From Nemopilema nomurai (taxonomy: Eukaryota; Cnidaria; Scyphozoa; Rhizostomeae; Rhizostomatidae), in NCBI GenBank assembly GCA_003864495.1, contig ML133472.1, positions 806,001 to 870,000 on the forward strand: DNA of 64,000 nt, written 5' to 3'. The position numbers and the translations under genes were made by a program. Numbering within the stretch: position 1 is the first letter of the stretch; the number at the start of each line of letters is the position of its first letter. The notes under the pieces are model-generated. The model was not told where the DNA came from. It made no database searches and saw only the letters and a program-made list of their open reading frames with translations. Shown piece by piece: positions 13,901 through 25,709 of this stretch.

Positions 13901-14695
13901 ACCTATTTCTTCAAATAGTTCCAAAATAAAAATGTTTTGATGCAGTTTGTGAAGTGTTATTTGAGAAAAATCGAGTGGACTGTTCTCTTTTCCACGTCGT
14001 TGAAGACAAACTTGTCTTCACGAGGAAACAGATCTAGCAAATAAATCCTATGCGCTTTGCATTCATAGCCTATGAAGCTAATTGATGTTGTCACCAGAAA
14101 ATTGATGTCACAATCTAGGTTTCCAAGACTAGGTCATACTTACCCCAATATGAGACAAGAGAGTTTTCCTTGGTCTAGATGAAAATGTTGTTTGAGTTGT
14201 CAAAAACGAGTTTTCAGCTATGTTGTTACAGTTGAGATTATGAGGTAAGAAACATAGTGAAATCAATGCTTGGTTTGATTGCATGCAAGGCAAAGACTAG
14301 GCATTTGAAACGCCGCTAGCATGCTCAAATCATAACCAATGTTGCTAATGAATGGAGTGGACCATTTGTCTGCCGTAACGTATTTATGAATCCAGAAAAT
14401 TTGAAATTAAATTGATAGGGATGTGCTAGGAATGAGCTTTCAATGACCGTCGAGGAAACTGCAGCGGGAAATTGAGAAGGTTCGTCGTGTTTTCATTTAC
14501 CACTCCCGCTTCATATGCCAATGTCTTGTCGAATATTCATTGGCTTTATCAGCAATTGGAAAAGCTCGATAAAAGATTTGCTGAGTAGCCTTTCATCTAA
14601 ATAGACAAGAAATATTAGCTCTTAAGGATTGATTCAAGCGATTTTTAGGGGCCTCAAAGACAAAGGTAAAGTTTTTCTTCTCTAGCGTTTTTAGC
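10938..14695. other. non-coding, no gene recognised
   Basis: Possibly intron of the downstream receptor gene. It contains a 15-bp palindrome ACCGGTGTCACCGGT at 13,061-13,075 and a 9-bp-arm palindrome TGAAGACAA-AC-TTGTCTTCA at 14,001-14,020. I see no coding exon. Confidence 0.45.
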
Positions 14696-14806
14696 GCAGT
14701 TAGGTTCCAAATCTTTGACTGGTCAAAAGTGTTGATCGAAATCAAACCAACCCAACTGAATCTGATTTTTATCATCGCTCTCGACCAATCAAAGATTTGG
14801 AAACTG
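14696..14806. repeat. short foldback / hairpin element
   Basis: The left arm 14,696-14,728 (GCAGTTAGG, then TTCCAAATCTTTGACTGG) is the near reverse complement of the right arm 14,778-14,806 (GACCAATCAAAG, then ATTTGGAAACTGC). The arms pair over about 28 nt with a few mismatches and a loop of about 49 nt. It could be a tiny MITE remnant or a structured transcript. Nothing here decides between them. Confidence 0.55.
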
Positions 14807-17800
14807 CACTCTACACTTTATCTTTATTTTCAAAATATTCGATGGCTCAATATTTTGCCTGATCAGCAGCTGCTTCACCCATGACCAGATCACCTAAGTT
14901 GGCGCAAATCGAACTTAATGGTCTATTTCCTGGCTTCGAAAGACCAGCTGCTCTTTGTTATTCATTCTTTTGGATACCTTATAAAGCAGTCTGTTGGAAG
15001 TTAGCCCTAAACAATTCGCTGTGCAAATCGTTAATTGTCTAATCTTAGTTTTGTCAAGGTTATCCACAAAGATGCGAGATAAACATTGTGCATCCACATT
15101 CAAAAGAGTATTATAGGAAATAATTAATGTTTGCTCATTTTTAAAAATGTACTTCCAACGCATTTCCATTGCTTAAAAAGCTTTCTGTAATTCAGCTCAT
15201 CTCACTTTTCTAGTGGATGTGAATTTGTGTGTTATTATAAATCTCTCCGAATACCAAGGATGCATCATTATACAGATACCAGGAATACCTTTTGCGAATT
15301 AATTGTCTGTGATCTATTAGTATCATAGTCATTTAGTGAAAAGAATGTATAGGAATGTTTAAATAATACTTCAAAATTTATTAATTATTTCCACGAACTT
15401 TCATAGGCTTAAACTTCTGAGAGCCTTGCATCAGAAGACGAAGGACGGGAATTTAAATTTGATTGAATAAAGTTAGTCCGTGTTTTCTACTGAAAATTTA
15501 GACTTTTGTAAATATCTCAGTGCAAAAGTACAATACTCTGCCTCAAGCATAGTTCTTTTTCATCTTAATGAGCGTTGTTCAATCACTTTCACTTCAATCA
15601 ATCAGAGACAGCTGGATAAAGTTCTCAAAATGAGTCGGTTTTCATTGATTAACTAATTGGGAAGTACGTGTCTCATATCAAAGGAAGCTTACATCATAAG
15701 GCAAGACATAAAAGATTACACAGTGACAACAATAAATGAAACAAAGTCTCCCTAAAAATCGTGCAAACTTGATACAGTCTCATCATGTGATGCACTCTTA
15801 CACCTTCTTTAATTAGCAGCTAGCCACTTTCAAACCGCAAATTTTGCAAACAAGATCCAAAAAAGGTGCAGTGGTTGAGGTAAAAGAACATCGCTTGGAA
15901 AATCAACTCAACTCAATCTTATGTAGACAGCTGCAAAAGTTTAATGAAATTCACGCACACATAAATATGTAGGCAAGGACGAGGAAAAATTTGCGTTTCC
16001 TTCAGTAAGTAAATCGTGTGTCTGTGAATTCTCTTTTCGTCAGAAAACCCCTCTTCAGGAGGTGTTTAATATTGATGTAGATGAGTTGATGATAATTATG
16101 GATGCAAATGAGACGAGCAACATTCCCCTTTGAGGTGGTTTTCTCACAAAATCGGATTTTCACGAATGGATTATAATCGATCTAGAGATCGCTTCAAAGT
16201 CATATGATAACTCACATTAGGTACCGAATTCTTTAACCTGGCTTACAATGAATCGGAAAAGCATCTTCTCGAAATATATTTTGTTTTGTGGCTAGTGATG
16301 AGCTTAGAACGAAGATGCCAAACAAGAAGCTTGGTTTGATATTTGGAGAATGTTGTATTGTAACAGCTGATTTGTCTGCCTGCGGTTGACATACGGGCCA
16401 TTAGAATTTGTTTCCCAACAACCTGGAATTTTCACTACCTCAAATGGATATTTGAATTCTGATTGACTGCATGACAATAGTAGATGGTGAATCATTCATC
16501 AAAGCGGCTTATTTGGCCACTGACGAATGAGCAAAGCATCTATTGCATTTATTCAACATTTGCATTTGGATGCATGAAACACTTTCTCCTCTGACAATTG
16601 AGCTGGTTTGCATACGCCAAGCGCCTCGTAAAAGTAGGTTCGAGTTGCATTTTACAACGTTTATTCATAAGAGATCATCAAGAGGTTAATTGCCACTCAC
16701 TAGACGTTTTTCCTACGTTTTTCATTCGATTTTTTTAGTAAAATACAATATTGGCTGAACCTGTAGGCATTGTGTTACTCTTGTTTCATAGTTGTAAGTT
16801 GGATCGTTTCTTGTGAAGCTATTATAAATGTCTTGCTAAACCAAGTTTTCCATAGAAAGTTAAGAGTTCGAGTAACCTGCTTCCAGAAATAACCTGGTAA
16901 CAATAGTGGTTGGAAATCATTCTACAATCATAGAAAGAGTCGAGAACGAATCAATCTAGTGTTGATTTTGTATCCATCTCACATTTTTGTCGATTCATAA
17001 TGCCATAGAATATACCATCCATGCGCTTCCCTAGGAAGATTTCTGACAGAAAAGCATCCAATTAGTTGCAGGTGCATATAGTGTGTACATATTTTTCCCC
17101 ACATATAGAGCAAAAGTTAGATTATGTGGCAAAAACATCTCTCATTCCCAGCGTGCTCTAATACTTTTCGCAGTAGAGGACTACTACTAGCCGTGAAACT
17201 CGTTTGACGGGGTTTGCAAAGCCGCAACACGTGGGAGTTTGCAAACAGTTTTCCAGGCATTGGCCCAATAGGGTGGAAATCCTATTGCCTATTGACACCC
17301 TTTCTCTAGATTAAGTATCCAGCATGGATGATATTTGGACGAGTTCATCTAACCACCTCTAATCTCTGTTTAATTGGGAAAGCAGTTGTCCTCATCTTCT
17401 TTGAGTAGATTTTGCGTTGTGAATACTGTTGTTGTCCATCATAGGCTGCTCTCTAAAGCTGCAGAAAGGTCAGCCCGGTTTAGCGCTCGGACATGATTCC
17501 TTTGAATGCACTCAGTCAATTCGATGACTGGTTTAACTGTCCATAGCCATTTCATAGTATGACGCGCGTTAGTATGTCAATCAAAGATGTACCTCATACT
17601 GGACCACGGATAGAGTGAAAATGATGAAATATAGGCCAGAATACAGATGAGCATTTGATTTGCATTGCTTTTTAGCATCTTTGTATGTTATATTGCCATG
17701 CAGATAATGTTGTTTTCTGAAATTTTAAATTTAAATATATACCATGTTTTACGGGTGGCTATTTTTTCTTTGGAAAGAATGCACTTTAGGTGACGACTTT

Positions 17801-19739
17801 CACGGTTTAAATCATTCCACATGTCCGTGAAGATTTTAACCCAAAAGAAAGCTTCATATTTAATGTCCCGGTGACATATCTTGAAACTTTTCACAAAGAA
17901 TTAGGTTTTTGGCCTCCAATTGAGCATTGAAATTTGTCCTTGTGCTCCAAAAGACAAAGACAGCTTTTCTTTTTTTTAAGGAATAAGCCCAGATGCATTT
18001 TGTTACCGGCTTTCATAGAAGAAGAAACCAGTGTAAAGACATAGTATTGCTTTGAAAGTAAAAGGAGTTTGTTTGTAAACTCGGAGCTGTTGTAGGAAAT
18101 AAAGCCTTCAAACATAAATGAGTTGCCTGTTGGAATCTTAAAGCTGGAGAGATTCGCTGAACGAGTTAGAGAATCTTGTTTTAATCCCTTTGATCGGCTT
18201 AAGAATAAGAGAGTGATGTTTGAGGAGACGAAGCCAGAGTTTTTATGAGGCCTTCTTTTACCTTTCAACGCCAAGGTACACAACTTTTCTCCTTTGAAAA
18301 AAGCGATTTACCATTTTCCTTGTTTACGAAGAATAGTTACCAAAGCTTATTTTATATCGTGCGCTTCTATAAATGGAATTAGGGATTACTAACAAAATTT
18401 TCATCAACTTTTCGAAGACCAGCAAACAATATAGCCTGTTCAAATAAAATTGCACAAGAATGAATCTTGCAGATCACAAAAGCTACCTTCAAAATAGATT
18501 CATTGAAATAAAAATTTCTGCAGCACCGCCTTTTTAGGAGATTTAATATATTTTTGTTGATTTATAGTATTCCATTTCGAAAATATTGCATATTTCTTTG
18601 CAACTGTTTTGAGAATCTATTGAAAAGAGACTACTTGATGTTTAAATATGGCTTACTGGTATTAGAAGTCTTTTCAAACATGCGTGCAAATCTATTCACA
18701 ATGCACGTAAACTGATTGTTTTGCGAATATTTTCAAAATTGAATCCATTATCAGTGCTTCATGAATATTCCATACACTCTTATCTAGAGTCAGTTGGTTT
18801 AACAAATTTGAGTAAATTTCAACGTGTTCAGTATACCATCCTTCAAAGCAAAAAAATTGCAAAAGCTTAAAAAGTGCAAAAACATAGAAATTGCAAAAAC
18901 ATAAAAGTGCAAAAACATTCTCGCGTAAATTTGTTGTGAAAGCACTAATTCAAAACGTGAAACATATTTTCGAACAATATCTTCTAAATTGAAACAGATA
19001 TATCAGTCAAATCTTTCAACTTCAAATTCTACATCAGTGACTGTTTTAAAATGTGCATTAATATAACTAACGTTCGTCTGACCAAAATTGAGTCTCGCAC
19101 ATGTGACACCACGCAACAAATATTAATGAGCACAATAGTTCACCAATGCTTGCAGAGGACTGTTTGTTGATGAGGAATTTGTGGCAGGTGATTTCAAATC
19201 TCAAAGAGACGTCGTTATGGGCAATCGGCCGGTACTTCTTTTGATCTGCATGTAGAATAAGGGTCTCGGTGGACGAGATCGCTTTGTCAGCACAACGTGA
19301 AGGGAGCAGATTTGAACAGTTGGTTTGCTATGATTCAGTCTATCTACAGACTGTCATAATCTGCATTGGATTGGATCTGGATTGGAAGCCATTCTACCAG
19401 CTAGCATCATCATCGAGTGGTAGAAAATGTTTTCATGACGATTTAAGTTTTTTAATTCATTGTCTAGTCATCTCCTGCGTTGAGGAAAGAAGTGTATTAT
19501 TTCGAGTTTTTGCAACTGTGCATGACCTTAGATAAGAGTTTTTAAGCTGCAACCAAGCGGGTAGGTATACCAAACGCCATCTGCATTGCATTTTTTGTCA
19601 AGTCAAAAGGTAATTGTCTGTAAGGGATAAACTTTTCACGAGTTTCCGGTAATCTTTAGGAATGGGAATGTCTTTCTGTCACTGAAGATTAAACTTTACA
19701 GCGACAATAAATCTTTGCTACTAATAAATGCATACTGAC
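14807..19739. other. non-coding, no gene recognised
   Basis: AT-rich and without a recognisable exon. A short tandem array of a GTGCAAAAACATA-like unit lies at about 18,870-18,921. A 130-codon open frame on the minus strand (17,891-18,283) matches no family I know. Confidence 0.45.
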
Positions 19740-19789
19740 TTGTTGCCTGTTGCATTTCAGTTTTCTGCGCAAAGCGGTGAAGAAGCAAA
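19740..19789 (+). other. 3' splice acceptor and 5' UTR of the GPCR exon
   Basis: TTGTTGCCTGTTGCATTTCAG ends at 19,760 and is a good polypyrimidine tract plus AG. The exon would begin at 19,761, leaving a 29-nt untranslated leader before the ATG at 19,790 (context CAAAATGC, A at -3). This layout, a non-coding upstream exon and a single coding exon, is common for invertebrate class A receptors. Confidence 0.55.
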
Positions 19790-20761
19790 ATGCTGCCAGG
19801 TTTCAACAACACGACAACTGCGAGAATTCCGTCACTGATGCCTTACCAACCTGCGTTCCACACAAGCCTCATACTCATCAGTGTACTGGCTACTGCGCAC
19901 AACTTGCTAGTCCTGGTCGTTTACAACAAGGAAAGACTCTTGCAAACACCGACCAACTTCATTCTCAGCAACCTGGCTTGCTGCGACTTGATTACCGGCT
20001 GCGTTTTTCTTCCCTTGATGATCTCCAGCTCGATTGTAGCTAACCGAAGTCTCCAGTTTGCAACAAACATTTTTGCTGACCTCACAGGCATCGGGATCGT
20101 TCTGTGCCTCACCTCGGTGACGTATGAGCGCTATCTCAATCTTTGCCATCCATACAAGTACCCGGTGGTGGTCACCAAATGTCGCGTCCGTGTCCTTGTG
20201 GGGATCATATGGTCCATTGCCACCTTCATGTCACTAATTCCCTTCTCGTGGTCCCACAGCACTGTCAACAAAGTACCCGGCAAAGAGGCCAAGAGTTTCA
20301 AGCATGCATACCAAGCCCATTCGGTGGCACTGGTGATCTTCTTCGTGATTCCTACAGCAGTCTCCCTGTATGCTTTGATTGCAATGTTCTGTGTTGTCCG
20401 CAGGCTGACGAAGAATGACCCTATGGCCAATGCCAAGTCACGGAAGCAGCGAGAGAGAAGGGTGGTGCTCGTGTTTTTGTCCATGTATGCTTGCCTTGTG
20501 ATATGCTGGACACCAATGATCATTGTACGGATCTTGCTCGATTTCGACCTGCATGTTTACGCGTGGAAGCGATGGCACCTTGAGCTCTTCCTTTGCTTAA
20601 GAGGGCTGCCTTCCTTCACCAACCCGCTCATCTATGTCTGGTGCAAGCAGGATTTCCGACAAAGTGTTTTGAAAATCAAAGCCATTCAGAAGGCCACAAC
20701 CATGCGATCAAAGCTGGATTTCAGCGAACGCATTCTGATGGTGACAAAAAATGGAGATTGA
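19790..20761 (+). CDS. class A (rhodopsin-like) G protein-coupled receptor
   Basis: A 323-residue seven-transmembrane receptor in one exon. Class A marks are in order: N38 in TM1 (AHNLLVLVVY), D66 in TM2 (LSNLACCDLITG), E113-R114-Y115 at the end of TM3 (YERYLNLCHP), W141 in TM4, P188 in TM5, the CWTP switch at 239-242 in TM6, and NPLIY at 278-282 in TM7, followed by a short amphipathic tail. N-glycosylation sequons occur at N6/N7 and at N85 in the first outer loop. Two things are unusual: no Cys lies at the start of TM3 (residues 91-98) and none in the second outer loop, so the usual disulfide is absent. There is no retinal-binding Lys in TM7, so it is not an opsin. The overall look is that of amine/adenosine-like receptors expanded in cnidarians, but the ligand cannot be assigned. 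No frame damage is seen and the stop is TGA. Confidence 0.93.
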   Translation: MLPGFNNTTTARIPSLMPYQPAFHTSLILISVLATAHNLLVLVVYNKERLLQTPTNFILSNLACCDLITGCVFLPLMISSSIVANRSLQFATNIFADLTGIGIVLCLTSVTYERYLNLCHPYKYPVVVTKCRVRVLVGIIWSIATFMSLIPFSWSHSTVNKVPGKEAKSFKHAYQAHSVALVIFFVIPTAVSLYALIAMFCVVRRLTKNDPMANAKSRKQRERRVVLVFLSMYACLVICWTPMIIVRILLDFDLHVYAWKRWHLELFLCLRGLPSFTNPLIYVWCKQDFRQSVLKIKAIQKATTMRSKLDFSERILMVTKNGD

Positions 20762-23700
20762 TATTGCCTTGAGCGGGTGGCTTCTCTTGGGCCCTTCGTC
20801 TGTCTTCGATGAGGACATTAACAACTAGGCCCACTGTGCAAATTGATAAAGCATCGGCTATAAGTGAAAATGGGCAACTCACCAAGCTGATTTTCCTTCT
20901 TAGAAGTCGATCGTCTGATGGAGCTGCTACACAAGAGTGTTGGCAGTTAGTTTACCACGTACTAATAATCAAGGCAAGCAGACACCTAGAGTTGAACTCG
21001 ACACAGATGACTTGAAGCTTCAGCATTCAGCTATGAACAGAGAGAGAAATTAAGACCTCAAGCAACAACGGGACTGGTCATGCTTAAACGAAATGGCAAA
21101 GGAAACTGGCTTTGTTAGTCTGCTTTCTTAAATATATCTCGTAGAATTGTTATACCTTTCATTTGATATTAATGAAGTGTATCATTATCCGTTAGCATTG
21201 GTTTCATGTACTGTTATCCAATCGTGATGTCGAACAGTAATGATTTGAGCTTCTTGGTGCTGTTTATTCGTAACCATTTTGTACATAGCAGTATTTAACA
21301 GAAAAGGGAACATGGGAAAGCTATGTGCAATCGCCAGTAGAGTTGTGCCTTTTATGTAAGTATTTAATTCATAGCGATCTTGGAAAAGCAGGGTTGCCAT
21401 GAAACGCTAGCTGGATACTTTGTTTACGAACTACAACTGAACGAACTACAACGTAAATTAACTATTTAATAAAATTATTGTAGGTTGATTTACGAGTTGA
21501 TGCCCATTTATAAGGGTAGATAACGTTCAAATCATGTAATAAAAAATATAGATGAAAAGTAACAGGCACATTTACTTGTTCGATAATAAACATCGAAGCA
21601 TCTAGTTCTGGAATTTTGCTTCTCTCGCTGTTGCTCTGATTTGACATTACAAACATGCAACACTAATCTGATGCCGCAGGTGCAAGACTCGAGCTTCAAT
21701 ATTGGCACATGGTCAATGACCTTTGCGTATTCTACGAGCTTTAAGGAATCAAATCATAAAAATTAAAACCATGGAATGAAAAAATCTTGTGGCATCTGGC
21801 GACAAGTAAGACTGGACTTTGGTAGTAGTTGAAGGGCATCCTGGTCCACTTTGACTGGTGAACGCTCATTTATTTAACTCATATGTGCTGATATATGGCA
21901 AGGGTACCTATAGGAAGCAAAAACGGCCACAGCGGCTAAACAAGGATCTCTCTTTGGACATAACCAAAGAAGAGGCAACAAGACATGCCACCAAACCGGT
22001 AACGTTACTATTTGAAGCAACTAAACATGCATCATTGTGTATTTGATGACTTCTCCAATCAGATGTATTTGCCCTTTATCAACTGAACTACAGATGTTAT
22101 AGCTTTGACACTTGGTGTTTTTAGGCCTTATTTTGAAGACATTCCTGATTCTTTTCCAATTATAGCAATGGCCCTTGCAGAAATTTTGCGTTGACTTTTC
22201 ACGGCAGCTTTTAAATTGGTCTGTCACCAATTCTATTGAGTATTTGTTGATTCTTAGCAATTTCCATTTCTCGACCCTAAGTATTCGTTTTATTGTTGCT
22301 TGTGAACAAGCCTTATGACGTTGGTAAACTTCTTTGTTTTTGCACCCGCACATTCAAATAAACCTCTTCTTCTGTGCTTTTTTTGAGCCTCGACATCTAG
22401 GCCTTGTTATTACCAACCAAGTGTCAACCAAACTTTTGCTGATAAAAACCTCTTCATTTTGGCAAATGAAGGCAAAAAGACGGGGGAAAATGGTCGTTCA
22501 TAGAAGTTTGTTTGGTTCTTGAAATCCAGTTGCTTCGTATGCATCTCAGCCAAAGTTGTTCGTTGTACCATTTCTTGAAATTTGTGTAACGTTTCCTTTT
22601 CAGTCACATTGAAATGAAAATATTGTAAAAACTGTTGTTTATAAACTCATGCAAAATACTGCAATGTTACAAAGAACTCCAGCTTGAACATTGCTCCATG
22701 TGTTGACAAAGTCGAAGGGGAAACATCCAGTTGACAATGGACGAAACATCTCTTCAGTATCACGAACACTAGGTTGCTAGCTGTGTTTATTTGTATTTCT
22801 ACTGAGGTTGCATTCTTATCGTAGATTGAGCTGCCATTTGTGATGCATAGAAATGTTCAAGTTATCTACTGACTTTGCATCAAGTATAAAATGTCATAAA
22901 GTGTCATAAAAAACTTATGCCAACAAGTTATACGGACATACACATACGTAAAGGTAAATATGTTCCCATGCCATTGACTATAAGCAATGGAAGCTACACT
23001 TGATGGTTAATCAATTGTCAAATAATGTGGAGCCCTTATAAACAAACCTGTCAGTGGTGACTTTGTGAAAAGTTCTTTGAAGCCGAAAACATAAAGTGTG
23101 TTCATCTAATAATACAGAAATTCTTTACTTGACTGCTACCCTTAATCTTCATCTTCTGTGTTAAAAGAACGTGGATGCGCTGAAGTGAAGACATTTCCGT
23201 GTACAGAGAACGCGATGCCCCTTTGCACCACTGGCTTCGGACTAACAGCGGAAATGTATATAGATTCAGCAGATGTTTCTATGCCAAGTCTTTACCGACT
23301 ATCAATGCCAAGTTTAAAATTCTCAAAGATGAAAAGCAAATTCAAAACCTGCATTAATGCCACAAAATATTCTTTGGAAATTGTGATTCAACATCAATTT
23401 CTTGAAAGACAATATCTAATCTTTTTATAATACGTTGGAAGACGGACTCAATTTAAAACAATTCTCAAATAATGGTCATTGGAAAAAAGGATAAGCACTC
23501 TTTATCAACGTGAACAGCAAAAGCGAAGGCACTCGATGCTGATGCTGGAAGTGGAGACAAAAAAAATGAAACAGAGTCTTAGAACGTCTTGAAGAAATCC
23601 TGATCTGACCTATATTTGATAAATTAATCTAGTATTTTATCTAGAGATTTATTAGCAATTACCTCAGAAAAGCAATTTATGATATCATGTCTTTGATGAA

Positions 23701-24302
23701 AAATATTAATCCCAAAATTTACTTAAACGCTTTGAAAGGGCCTAGCTAATCAATTCAAGCGAATTATTTATAGGCGTGGTGAAAACAAAGTATTTTATTG
23801 TATTGTGAACTTAGAATATCAATCGCAGCTAATCTGAAACGCTATTAAAGAAATAATCCGAATGGGCATGTAGCTAGCTCAGAAGGACATATGGCGGACA
23901 GTATGATTCATTTTATTGAGAAGTTGGAACCAAATTAATGCCCTGGCCAGTCATTCAGTTCTGCAGTGTTGACCAGGGCACGGTCGTCGATAGCCTGATG
24001 ATGGGGGAAATGCAACGAAATTATTTATGAGAAATTCTTTCTTGTACCTGTGCGTATTCGGAAGCCAATTTGACATGCAGGTGGTCTTTTGAAAAATGCG
24101 TTTTGCCAACTTTTATAGATGGTTTTATGATTAAGTTTCAAGATAATCGTTCTTGGCGCACCGCTTGAAGGTTGGCGTGCCACAAATAACAAACAGGGTT
24201 TCTTTGATATGCTTGAGCGTGGAAATGGGTGTCGAGCCCAGGTATATTTAATTCCATATAAATGATTAATGATCAGTATGGGTGCCTTTGGACCGTAGGC
24301 TT
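20762..24302. other. GPCR 3' flank and non-coding DNA
   Basis: The first AATAAA on the + strand that I noticed after the receptor stop is at 21,468-21,473, about 0.7 kb downstream. It is a possible but unproven polyadenylation signal. The remainder has no supported exon. Confidence 0.4.
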
Positions 24303-25000
24303 AGGGCCTGTTTATATGAGCAAATTCATCCCACCTCTCCGCTTATCATCTGGCAGGTAGAATGAAATTATAGAATGTTTACATGGAAATTGCATCCCAC
24401 CTTCCAGCTGTATATGGAAAAACTCATCCCACCTCTCAGCTTTTCATCCCACCTTCAAGCTGTTCCAAAACCTCGCTTAGGGGACTTGGTACGAGGCTTG
24501 TTTTGGCGCCAATCATTAGAAGCTCAATTGCGTGCCATTGCCTTTCGCAAGATTCTGAATTGAAGTGGCCTATCGGCATCGAAATCAAGTCCTTGGTAGG
24601 CAAGTTTTGTTTTGTAATCGTGAAGACATTTCAGCAAGCTACCGACCTTCTCACTGTTCCAGCGAAAGAGTTTGGTTTTCTCTTGAGTTTCACGAGAGAC
24701 TGATTTCTATGGCGCCTTGCTGGAGTCTTTCTCACTACGGTCAGCCATTTTGAGCTCACTAAGGAAGAGGCCGCGCTTGCGCACAACTGACGGTTTCGCC
24801 CCACCTTCCAGCTTTATCCCATTTATATGGAATATCCTTCGACATCCCTTTCACGCAGTGGGATCTCGGTTTACCGGGCCAAGTCATTCTCCATATAAAC
24901 ACAAAACGAAAAACACAGAGGATTCTATAGAAGAGTTGGATCTCACCTACCAGCTCACAGGCTGGAAGGTGGGATGATTTTATCCATATAAACAGGCCCT
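24303..25000. repeat. MITE-like element with terminal inverted repeats
   Basis: The left terminus AGGGCCTGTTTATATG at 24,303 and the right terminus CATATAAACAGGCCCT ending at 25,000 are exact reverse complements over 16 nt. The match continues inward through TCATCCCACC on the left and GGTGGGATGA on the right. The interior carries further sub-terminal copies of ATCCCACCT and CAGCT motifs on one strand. The element is about 700 bp and non-coding. The open frames inside are repeat-derived. No target-site duplication is evident. Confidence 0.75.
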
Positions 25001-25466
25001 TGACCTTAAATCGTAGCCCATTGTGTTCAGTTACTGGTATTATTGCTCAATGCGTTCTCAATAAACTTTGAAATATGAAGTGGCTCCTTAACTCCCTCTA
25101 ATTACGTGGGGAGTAAAAAAACCAATGATTTTATCGAAGGCTTGCAGTACGAAGACACCAGAGTAAAAAAATCAATATACTTCCATACCTTACGCTCTAT
25201 TTTTGCCTAAGGATGTTAATCATGGATCCAGTAATATAAATGACACAACCAAACAAAAATTTTCTTATGACCATTTCTCTCCTTTCCTCATTAATTTTTT
25301 TCATCTTCTTCATATCCTGTAATTATATGGCTTGTATGGGAAAGAATCCAAAACAAGGGTCTCAAGGTGTTGTGATTCTGAGCTCCAGTGCTGCACGAAT
25401 CAATGAATTCTAAGGGTGATGAATAACGCCAATATAAATATCAGCAGCAATTAGGATACAAGAATC
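25001..25466. other. non-coding, no gene recognised
   Basis: AT-rich spacer between the inverted-repeat element and the octamer satellite. I see nothing further. Confidence 0.4.
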
Positions 25467-25709
25467 CTCTGTGGCTCTGTGGCTCTGTGGCTCTGTGGCT
25501 CTGTGGCTCTGTGGCTCTGTGGCTCTGTGGCTCTGTGGCTCTGTGGCTCTGTGGCTCTGTGGCTCTGTGGCTCTGTGGCTCTGTGGCTCTGTGGCTCTGT
25601 GGCTCTGTGGCTCTGTGGCTCTGTGGCTCTGTGGCTCTGTGGCTCTGTGGCTCTGTGGCTCTGTGGCTCTGTGGCTCTGTGGCTCTGTGGCTCTGTGGCT
25701 CTGTGGCTC
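25467..25709. repeat. octamer satellite (CTCTGTGG)n, about 30 units
   Basis: 243 bp of an 8-bp unit, CTCTGTGG, repeated about 30 times without a visible interruption. Because 8 is not a multiple of 3, every frame of one strand spells the same eight-residue cycle (VALWLCGS on +, ATEPQSHR on -), and no frame has a stop. The long open frames across it are therefore a property of the repeat, not evidence of genes. Confidence 0.97.

Noticed and set aside
17891..18283. 130-codon minus-strand frame
   Set aside because: No domain, motif or splice context. The length is within chance for AT-rich DNA of this size.
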